From JAJDXO01 sp965207535 (GTDB lineage Bacteria > Pseudomonadota > Alphaproteobacteria > Rhodospirillales > UBA2165): a stretch of 64,000 nucleotides of DNA. The notes beneath the pieces were generated by a model. The model was not told the DNA's origin. It did not search any database and saw only the letters and a list, made by a program, of their open reading frames with translations. The stretch lies in the NCBI GenBank assembly GCA_965207535.1, contig CBDBMR010000012.1, forward strand, positions 62,001 through 126,000. Direction: 5' to 3'. Positions 58,195 to 64,000 of the stretch are shown here, piece after piece (position 1 is the first letter of the stretch; every line of letters begins with the position of its first letter). The position numbers and the translations under genes are program-made.

Positions 58195-58207
58195 CCCCGC
58201 GTTCCCC

Positions 58208-58843
58208 TCAGCCCACCTCGGCGCCCGCGAGTTCGGCGAGGCCGTCGCGGATCAGATCCTCGAGCGCCGCCCCTTCACCCAAATTGCGGGCTGCCTGTGA
58301 CACGGCGGTGAATGCCTCGGTGCGGCCGTAACCCAAATTGACCAGCGCCGAGACTGCTTCGGCCCCCCTATTGTCCCTGGGCGCGCCGGTCCCGGCCGGC
58401 GTTCCGGACGAGGCCGCCGCCGGCCGGAAGGCGATGGCGATATCGCCGATCTTGTCCTTGAGTTCGGTGACGATCCGGGTGGCGAGCTTCTTGCCGACGC
58501 CGCTTGCCTGAGTGAACGGCACTTCGTCACCGGCGGCGATGGCCGCCGCCATATCGTCCGGCGGCAACGCCGACTGCAGGGCGAGGCCCACCTTGGCGCC
58601 GACCCCCTGAACCGTGGTCAGCAGGCGGAACCAGTCACGCTCCGCTTCGTCGGCGAACCCATAGAGATGAATGTGGTCCTCGCGCACATGGGTCTCGATC
58701 ATCAGGCTCATGGTGCCGCCGGACGCGATGGCCCGGGCGATGGTGCGCGACGAGGCGAACACCATGTAGCCGACCCCGTTGACGTCGATGATCAGCCAGT
58801 CGGGACCCGACGAATCCAGCACCCCTGTGAGCCGGGCGATCAT
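58208..58843 (-). CDS. ruvA: Holliday junction branch migration protein RuvA
   Basis: 211 residues. OB-fold (MIARLTGVLDSSGPDWLIIDVNGVGYMVF), two HhH motifs (LLTTVQGVGAKVGLAL, QASGVGKKLATRIVTELKDK) and the RuvB-binding domain III (AVSALVNLGYGRTEAFTAVS). Overlaps ruvC by four bases. Confidence 0.97.
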   Translation of the reverse strand: MIARLTGVLDSSGPDWLIIDVNGVGYMVFASSRTIARAIASGGTMSLMIETHVREDHIHLYGFADEAERDWFRLLTTVQGVGAKVGLALQSALPPDDMAAAIAAGDEVPFTQASGVGKKLATRIVTELKDKIGDIAIAFRPAAASSGTPAGTGAPRDNRGAEAVSALVNLGYGRTEAFTAVSQAARNLGEGAALEDLIRDGLAELAGAEVG

Positions 58844-59358
58844 TGAGCGGCCTCCGCCAGGGATCGGGTTTGACGGTGGTGGGCATGGCAGATGGCGACC
58901 GCCAGCGCGTCCGCTGCATCCGCCGTGTCGATAGTGCAGCCGGGCAAAAGCGTGCGGACCATCATCTGGACCTGCTCCTTGGCCGCGTGACCGGCGCCGA
59001 CGACGCTCTTCTTCACCAGGTTGGGCGGATACTCGGCCACGGGCAGGCCGGCCTTGGCCGGCGCCAACAGGGCGACGCCCCTCGCCTGGCCGAGTTTCAA
59101 CGTGGATTTCGGGTTGGCGTTGACGAATGTCTCCTCCACCGCCACCTCGTCCGGCGCATACGTTTCGATCAGTTTGGAAATGCCGTCGAACAGGGCGGCG
59201 AGACGGTCGGCGAGCGGCGCGCGGTTATTGGACCTGAGCGTCCCGTCGGCCACGAAACTCAAGTGGTTGTCCCGGACTTCGATCAGACCCCAGCCGGTCG
59301 CGGCGAGGCCGGGGTCGATCCCCAATATTCGCATGTGTCCGGTTGCCGCCAAATTCAT
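58840..59358 (-). CDS. ruvC: Crossover junction endodeoxyribonuclease RuvC
   Basis: RNase H-fold resolvase. GIDPGLAATGWGLIE carries the first catalytic Asp, EVAVEETFVN the Glu, and DAADALAVAICH the C-terminal Asp pair. 172 residues from the first ATG; a start at 59334 (MRILGIDPG) matches relatives better. Confidence 0.95.
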   Translation of the reverse strand: MNLAATGHMRILGIDPGLAATGWGLIEVRDNHLSFVADGTLRSNNRAPLADRLAALFDGISKLIETYAPDEVAVEETFVNANPKSTLKLGQARGVALLAPAKAGLPVAEYPPNLVKKSVVGAGHAAKEQVQMMVRTLLPGCTIDTADAADALAVAICHAHHRQTRSLAEAAQ

Positions 59359-59368
59359 CCCCTCCGGC

Positions 59369-60118
59369 CTAAGCGCTCAAGCGTTCCATGACGTCGTCGG
59401 AAATCTCGAAATTGGCGGCGACGCGCTGGACGTCGTCGGAATCCTCCAGGACATCCAACAGCTTCAACAGAGTCTGCGCCTGTCCTTCGTCGACATCCAC
59501 GGTATTTTGCGGCCGCCAGTCGAGGCGCGCGGTCTCCGCTTCGCCGAGCCCCCCTTCCAGCGCCTCGCGGACGGTGTTGAAGTCGTCCGGCTGACAAAAG
59601 ATGTCGTGACCTTCGTCGCCGGACTCCACGTCCTCGGCGCCGGCTTCGAGGGCCGCCTCGAACACCGCGTCGGAATCCCCCGCGCCCGCCGGATAGTGGA
59701 TCATGCCGACCCGGTCGAACATGAAACTCACCGCGCCGGTTTCCGCCAGCGTGCCGCCGTGCTTGGAGAACGCGGCCCGCACGTCGGAGGCCGTCCGGTT
59801 GCGGTTGTCGGTCAGCGCCTCGACGATCACCGCGACGCCGCCGGGCCCATAGCCCTCGTAGCGGACTTCCTCGTAGTTCTCGCCGTCGTCGCCGCCCGAC
59901 GCCTTCTTCACCGCCCGGTCGATATTGTCCTTCGGCATGTTGGCCTGCCGGCAGGCGGCGACGGCCGACCGCAGGCGCGGATTGGCGTCCGGATCGGGCC
60001 CGCCGAGCTTGGCCGCGACGGCCACCTCGCGGATGAGTTTGGCGAAGACCTTCGCCCGCTTGGCGTCCTGCGCGCCCTTGCGGTGCATGATGTTCTTGAA
60101 CTGTGAATGGCCGGCCAT
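59369..60118 (-). CDS. yebC: YebC/PmpR-family protein
   Basis: 249 residues. MAGHSQFKNIMHRKGAQDAKRAKVFAKLIREV is the family N-terminus, followed by NMPKDNIDRAVKKASGG and GYGPGGVAVIVEALTDNRNRT. Annotated as a transcriptional regulator, with recent work on family members linking them to translation of proline-rich stretches; such stretches occur in TolA here. First gene of the ruv block. Confidence 0.95.
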   Translation of the reverse strand: MAGHSQFKNIMHRKGAQDAKRAKVFAKLIREVAVAAKLGGPDPDANPRLRSAVAACRQANMPKDNIDRAVKKASGGDDGENYEEVRYEGYGPGGVAVIVEALTDNRNRTASDVRAAFSKHGGTLAETGAVSFMFDRVGMIHYPAGAGDSDAVFEAALEAGAEDVESGDEGHDIFCQPDDFNTVREALEGGLGEAETARLDWRPQNTVDVDEGQAQTLLKLLDVLEDSDDVQRVAANFEISDDVMERLSA

Positions 60119-60471
60119 GGTCCCCTGATCTCGGTTCTTCGGGCTCGCGGTCTATCTGCGGGTGGATGTCAAAAGGCGGGTCCTGCCTGAAAACAAGCTA
60201 GTCATAGTAAGGTAGGCACCGATTGCATACCACATTTTGTGGACAAGCGCACGCGAGCCTTGTTCCGGTTAACAGCACAATGTGGCAAGAATGGGGCCGA
60301 TTGCGGCGCTCCGGCGGACCGCGCCTGGGCCCCGAAAGCAACATGCCGTGATTTGCCCCTTCGGGCTTTACGAATCAAACCCCATGGACCTATATGGGGC
60401 CCCATATGAGGCCCTATATCATGGCCGGCCTTTCAGTTCTTACATGAGACCCGAACCCGGGGAACGATTTC
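60119..60471. other. Intergenic region upstream of yebC and the DctP-like gene
   Basis: 353 bases between divergent genes. Near the DctP-like gene it holds a palindromic cluster with CCATGG, CTATATGG, CCATATG and CTATATCATGG motifs (60382-60425). I could not place promoters with confidence. Confidence 0.6.
60392..60407. promoter_or_regulatory. Perfect 16-bp palindrome, possible operator
   Basis: ATATGGGGCCCCATAT, 64 bases before the start of the DctP-like gene, with half-related flanking copies (CTATAT, CATGG). Its size and symmetry suit a dimeric repressor site. Confidence 0.4.
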
Positions 60472-61389
60472 ATGAGCACCCGCATTACCATGGGCGGCTA
60501 TCAGCCGCCGGCCAGCGTCCACAATCGCGCCGCCGCCATCCTGGGCGGGGAGCTTGCCCGGCAACTCGGCGACAGGATCGAATTCGTCCTTCAGGGCAAC
60601 ATGCCCGAAAGCCACGGCATCAAGGCGATCGACCTCCTGGACTTGGTGGAAGGGGGCGAGCTCACCATATGCTATTTCGCCGGCAGCTACCTGGCCGGCC
60701 GGGTGCCCGAGGTGGGCATCTTCGATTTGCCGTTCGTCATCGAGAGCCGGGAGAAGGCCTACGGGCTGTTGGACGGGGGCTTGGGCGGGACCATCAGGAA
60801 GAAGTTCCTCGACAACACCGGCTTTCGGGTACTGGCCTTCTGGGACAACGGCTTTCGCCACTTCTCCAACGGCGTGCGGCAGTTGAACTCGCCCGCCGAT
60901 TGCGCCGGCCTCAAGGTGCGGACCATGAACTCCGAGCTTCACCAGGAGACCTTCCGGCTCCTCGGCATGGAGCCGGCCTTCGTCGACGTCGCCGATCTGG
61001 TGGAGGCCGCGAGGTCGGGCCGCATCGACGTGCAGGAAAACCCGCTGACCAACACCTACCGCTTCGGCACCTATCGCCACCACAGATACATCACGCTGAC
61101 CGGCCATTTCTTCGGCATCTGCCTTGTGCTGATCAACGCCGCGCAATACGAGGCGCTGGACGCAGATGTCCGCGAGGCCCTGGACGCCGCGATCCCGAAA
61201 GCCACCGAGGCCCAGCGGGAATTCGCCCAGGCCGAGGATGAAGAGGTGCTGGCAAATCTGAGCCCGGACGAGAATGACGTCCACGAACTCACCCAGGACG
61301 AGCGCAAGCGGTTCGCGGACGCCGTCGCCCCGCTGGTCGAAAAGCACCGCCGGGTGCTGGGCGACGCGGTCTTCCGATACATCGACTGA
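60472..61389 (+). CDS. DctP-family TRAP solute-binding-like protein lacking a signal peptide
   Basis: 305 residues of the DctP fold: FDLPFVIESREKAYGLLDG, VLAFWDNGFRHFSNGVRQL, and LKVRTMNSELHQETFRLLGMEPAFVDVADLVEAARSGRIDVQENPLTN, including the conserved Arg (VRTM). The protein begins directly with the first beta-strand (MSTRITMGGYQPP). An in-frame stop at 60445 rules out a longer start, so no secretion signal is encoded. No TRAP permease is adjacent. It may be cytoplasmic, or the gene may have lost its 5' end. Confidence 0.85.
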   Translation: MSTRITMGGYQPPASVHNRAAAILGGELARQLGDRIEFVLQGNMPESHGIKAIDLLDLVEGGELTICYFAGSYLAGRVPEVGIFDLPFVIESREKAYGLLDGGLGGTIRKKFLDNTGFRVLAFWDNGFRHFSNGVRQLNSPADCAGLKVRTMNSELHQETFRLLGMEPAFVDVADLVEAARSGRIDVQENPLTNTYRFGTYRHHRYITLTGHFFGICLVLINAAQYEALDADVREALDAAIPKATEAQREFAQAEDEEVLANLSPDENDVHELTQDERKRFADAVAPLVEKHRRVLGDAVFRYID

Positions 61390-61499
61390 GGAGGCCGCCC
61401 CCGCGCCCGTTTAGCGGTTTCCTTGCCGAACTGGCCGAGCAGGTCGTCCGGCCCTATGTCCGGCAGAGTCGTGCCGCGAACTCCGGGGGGCGTGCCGGC

Positions 61500-62300
61500 T
61501 CAGGTGTTGGGGATATGCGGGCCGAGGCGCACCGGATCGAGGGAAGCAGCCAGTCCGCCCGGGCCGGTTTCGAGCAGGACGCCGCAGACCGTCCCCTCCC
61601 CTTCCGCCGGCTCCAGGCGCTCGGTGGGGAGCTTGGTGACGAAGCGGGCGGTGGCGGCCTCCTTCTTCATGCCGATGACCGAATCGTAGTCGCCGCACAT
61701 GCCGAGATCGGTCTGGTAAGCCGTGCCGCCGGGCAGCAGCCGGGCATCCGCCGTCGGCACGTGGGAATGGGTGCCGGTGACCAAGCTCACCCGGCCATCG
61801 AGATGGACGCCCATGGCCGCCTTCTCGGACGTCGCCTCGGCATGGACGTCGACGACGACGGCATCCACGGTCTCGCCGAGCACACAGCCGGCCAAGGCCG
61901 CGTCGATGGCCTGGAACGGATCGTCGAGAGGGTCCATGAACAGCCGGCCCATCACCTGGGCGACCAGCACGCTCGCGCCGTTCCGGGCTTCGAAAATGCC
62001 GGCACCGCGCCCGGGCGTGCCGGGCGGGTAGTTCAGCGGGCGGAGGACCTTGGGATCGCTGTCGATATAGGACAGCATCTCCCGCTGGTCCCAGGCGTGG
62101 TTGCCGGTGGTGATAACGTCGGTGCCGAGGTCGTAGAAGTCGCCGCAGATCTTCTCGGTGAGGCCGAAGCCGTGGGCGGCGTTCTCGCCGTTGACGATCA
62201 CCAAGTCGACCCGGCGGTCTTCGATCAGGCCGGGAAGTTCGCGGGCCAACGCGTCGCGGCCCGCGCGGCCAACCACGTCGCCGCAATAGAGGATGCGCAT
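61500..62300 (-). CDS. YmdB-type metallophosphoesterase (TIGR00282 family)
   Basis: 266 residues from ATG 62300. MRILYCGDVVGRAGRDAL (metal Asp), VNGENAAHGFGLT, TTGNHAWDQREM and VTGTHSHVPTADARLLPGGTAYQTDLGMCGD are the family motifs. Relatives such as Bacillus YmdB hydrolyse 2',3'-cyclic nucleotides and affect RNA turnover. Next to 5-FTHF cyclo-ligase, as commonly found in alphaproteobacteria. Confidence 0.93.
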   Translation of the reverse strand: MRILYCGDVVGRAGRDALARELPGLIEDRRVDLVIVNGENAAHGFGLTEKICGDFYDLGTDVITTGNHAWDQREMLSYIDSDPKVLRPLNYPPGTPGRGAGIFEARNGASVLVAQVMGRLFMDPLDDPFQAIDAALAGCVLGETVDAVVVDVHAEATSEKAAMGVHLDGRVSLVTGTHSHVPTADARLLPGGTAYQTDLGMCGDYDSVIGMKKEAATARFVTKLPTERLEPAEGEGTVCGVLLETGPGGLAASLDPVRLGPHIPNT

Positions 62301-62344
62301 CACCGGCCTCCTATCCGGTCCGAGGGGGGCGGGTTCCATTGGGT

Positions 62345-62938
62345 CTACGAAAAAAGGGTGACGCCTTCCTCGGTCACCACCCCGTCGAGGGGCTGATCAA
62401 ATCGGTCGTGGGGCAAGCTGTCAATAACCTGCGCCGCATAGGCGAGGCCGATGAAACGGGGCGGATGCAGGGCGGCGCGGAAGACGTTCATGGTGCGGTC
62501 GTAAAACCCGCCCCCCTGCCCCAGCCGGTTGCCGGCATGATCGACGGCGATCAGCGGGGTAAGCACGACCGCCGGGGTGAGGATTTCCATCTCGGGCCCC
62601 GGTTCCCGGATGCCGAAGGCGGCGACGGCGAGAGGATCGCCCGGCGCATAGGCGCGGAAGACCAACGGCTTGCCGGGGCCTCCCGTCCGTTTCGGCATGA
62701 CGGGGAGGCACAGCGGGTGGCCGATTTCGTGGAGGGCCTGCATCAACGGGATGGGATCGACCTCGCCGGGCAACGGCAGCGTGCCGGCGATGGCGCACTT
62801 GGTGGTCATCTCGATGCCGCCCAGGAAGTGATCGCGGATGGCCAGCGCCGCGTTCGCCGCGTCGCCGGCGGAAATGGCGTGACGGGCGGCGCGGTACTGC
62901 TCGCGGAGGCGCATTTTTTCGGACGGGGTCGCAGTCAT
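62345..62938 (-). CDS. 5-formyltetrahydrofolate cyclo-ligase
   Basis: 197 residues. KMRLREQYRAARHAIS at the start, ATP/Mg site RLGQGGGFYDRTM and C-terminal GLAYAAQVIDSLPHDRFDQPLDGVVTE are diagnostic. Converts 5-formyl-THF to methenyl-THF. It follows the 6S RNA and zapA in the usual bacterial order. Confidence 0.95.
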   Translation of the reverse strand: MTATPSEKMRLREQYRAARHAISAGDAANAALAIRDHFLGGIEMTTKCAIAGTLPLPGEVDPIPLMQALHEIGHPLCLPVMPKRTGGPGKPLVFRAYAPGDPLAVAAFGIREPGPEMEILTPAVVLTPLIAVDHAGNRLGQGGGFYDRTMNVFRAALHPPRFIGLAYAAQVIDSLPHDRFDQPLDGVVTEEGVTLFS

Positions 62939-62960
62939 ATCAGACCCGGCTTGTTCGGTT

Positions 62961-63125
62961 GGACGGGACGCCGCAGAGACCGTCGAGAAATGAATCCACC
63001 TAGGCCCAAAGGTCCAGGTGGGCGCCGTGTGCCGGACCCAAGAGTCCGCCAGGGACAGCTCCCGATAGTCGTATATTGGCCCCGGGGATCCGTGTCTGCT
63101 AACGCGTCCTGCAGCGCCACGTCCG
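62961..63125 (-). ncRNA. ssrS: 6S RNA
   Basis: About 165 nt between zapA and the cyclo-ligase gene, the classic 6S location. On the minus strand a closing stem (GGACG...GCAG with CTGCGGCGTCC), a long partly paired middle and the hairpin CACCTGGACC-TTTG-GGCCTAGGTG near the 3' side resemble the 6S fold, which mimics an open promoter to hold sigma70 RNA polymerase. TATTTT just upstream may be its -10 box. Ends are approximate. Confidence 0.75.
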
Positions 63126-63145
63126 GGTTTAAAATAGGCCGAAAG

Positions 63146-63466
63146 TCAGCTTTGTTCCAGTTTCTCGGCGATCGCCTCGATCCGGTCGGCAAGACGTTCG
63201 AGATCGGAGATGGCCGCGGCGCTCGCGGTCTCCTTGCCATCGCCGCGGAACGCATCCAGTTCCGTATTGGCCTCGGAGAGCTCATCGGCGACCAGCAGGC
63301 TCGCCATCACCAGCAGGCGCGAATCACCGACCTGGCCGACCGCCCGGGTCAGTTCGCTCACCCGCTTGTCGAGATATTGGGCGAGTTGCGTCAGGTGCGC
63401 TTCCTGGCCATCGTCGCAGGCGATGTCGTAGCGGCGGTTGTTGATGGTGACGGTGACCTGGGCCAT
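63146..63466 (-). CDS. zapA: Cell division protein ZapA
   Basis: 106 residues. MAQVTVTINNRRYDIACDDGQEAHLTQLAQYLDKRV is the ZapA N-terminal domain; a C-terminal coiled coil (~60-105) drives dimerisation. It bundles FtsZ filaments at midcell. Upstream of 6S RNA. Confidence 0.92.
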   Translation of the reverse strand: MAQVTVTINNRRYDIACDDGQEAHLTQLAQYLDKRVSELTRAVGQVGDSRLLVMASLLVADELSEANTELDAFRGDGKETASAAAISDLERLADRIEAIAEKLEQS

Positions 63467-63481
63467 GACGAACGCCGGCTC

Positions 63482-63751
63482 CTATTCACCCAACATGGAT
63501 TTGATGCGGCCGATGGCCTTGTCGAGCTTGTCCGAGACCTGACGGTTGCGGTCCTTGAGCCCGGCGATTTCCCGGTGTGCGGCAGCCAGTTTCTCGGCAA
63601 TTTCGGGGTCGGCCTCGGCCGGCTTCGCGCCCTCCGCGAGCTTGTCGTCGATGGCCGCTTCCAGCTGGGCGAGCGCCCGCTCGATACGGTTCCGAGCGGC
63701 TTCGGCGGGGGTGGAGAATCGGGGGGCTTTGTTGGCCAAGGAAGGGGGCAC
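63482..63751 (-). CDS. Small coiled-coil protein (DUF4164-like)
   Basis: The C-terminal 70 residues form a helical heptad-like stretch (IERALAQLEAAIDDKL, AHREIAGLKDRNRQVSDKLDKAIGRIKSMLGE), which in alphaproteobacteria lies just before zapA and may be a division partner. The start is uncertain: GTG 63751 (MPPSLANKAPRFS, 89 residues) fits best; ATG 63838 would add 29 residues that look non-coding. Confidence 0.65.
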   Translation of the reverse strand: MPPSLANKAPRFSTPAEAARNRIERALAQLEAAIDDKLAEGAKPAEADPEIAEKLAAAHREIAGLKDRNRQVSDKLDKAIGRIKSMLGE

Positions 63752-63933
63752 CTTCGGTCCAGGGTTGAAAAACCGGCTGGAGATTACGCGCAGGGCCGCT
63801 TCGCCGTCAACTGAATCAATTTGCGAAGTTATCCACATAAGACCCTCAAATTGCCGGTTGACGGCGGCTCCCGAACCAACGATCTTGCGCCCGCAAACCA
63901 CCCCCGAATCCATCCCGCCAAACGGAGGTATTG

Positions 63934-64000
63934 ATGGCACTGCGTGTTGCGATTAACGGGTTCGGCCGCATTGGCCGGCTGGTCTTCCGCTCTTTGATCG
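63934..64000 (+). CDS. gap: Glyceraldehyde-3-phosphate dehydrogenase, N-terminal fragment
   Basis: Runs off the right edge. MALRVAINGFGRIGRLVFRS is the NAD-binding start of GAPDH (glycolysis/gluconeogenesis). ATG 63934 is preceded by ACGGAGG at ideal spacing. Confidence 0.92.
   Translation, partial: MALRVAINGFGRIGRLVFRSLI

Overview
The window looks like chromosomal DNA of a high-GC alphaproteobacterium, probably near the Rhodospirillales. The reasons are gene order and content: rpsF-rpsR-(DUF2232)-rplI; dnaB-alr-mlaE-mlaF-radA-cvpA-purF; bamB-der; the ruvCAB-ybgC-tolQRAB-pal-cpoB-tilS-ftsH-folP-glmM block; zapA-6S RNA-5-formyl-THF cyclo-ligase; and the alphaproteobacterial serC/serA pair. 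No rRNA, tRNA or CRISPR array was seen. Species level cannot be fixed from the sequence alone.

Layout, left to right. 1-1.06 kb: 3' part of a flavin monooxygenase. 1.1-4 kb: ribosomal protein operon (S6, S18, DUF2232 membrane protein, L9) with promoter, leader hairpin and a strong terminator; S6 and L9 both carry acidic Ala/Glu-rich tails. 4-5.3 kb: cfa. 5.3-6.3 kb: a 66-bp palindromic repeat carrying an 873-bp IS5-family insertion at its outer end. 6.4-15 kb: dnaB, alr, mlaEF, radA, cvpA, purF and an SDR. 15.1-18.9 kb: YfgM-like TPR protein, bamB, der and a small cereblon (CULT-domain) homologue. 19.1-25.0 kb (minus): form II CO-dehydrogenase-like cluster coxS-L-M-D-E. 25.1-30.7 kb: TAXI-type TRAP transporter, an alpha/beta hydrolase and an AraC regulator, an accessory-looking stretch.

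30.7-33.6 kb (minus): serC-serA behind a structured leader. 33.7-37.1 kb: small catabolic genes (carboxymuconolactone decarboxylase family, GFA protein, aromatic hydroxylase-like FAD monooxygenase, GNAT). 37.1-39.1 kb (minus): a TPR/beta-barrel outer-membrane protein next to a secreted protein of unknown function. 39.4-39.55 kb: two more copies of the palindromic repeat. 39.5-44.8 kb (minus): threonine/serine dehydratase, AlaX, tartrate/D-malate dehydrogenase, SLC13 transporter and a concanavalin-fold protein. 44.9-60.1 kb (minus): thiD, glmM, folP, ftsH, tilS, cpoB (frameshifted here), pal, tolB, tolA, tolR, tolQ, ybgC, ruvB, ruvA, ruvC, yebC. 60.5-64 kb: a DctP-like protein without a signal peptide, a YmdB-type phosphoesterase, 5-FTHF cyclo-ligase, 6S RNA, zapA, a coiled-coil protein and the start of gap.

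Most of the window is conserved housekeeping. The items that stand out are the CULT-domain protein directly behind der, the family of CTAG-ended palindromes that overlap gene stop codons and host an IS, the TPR-barrel/secreted-protein pair, the leaderless DctP-like protein with a strong palindrome upstream, and the compositionally odd dnaB.
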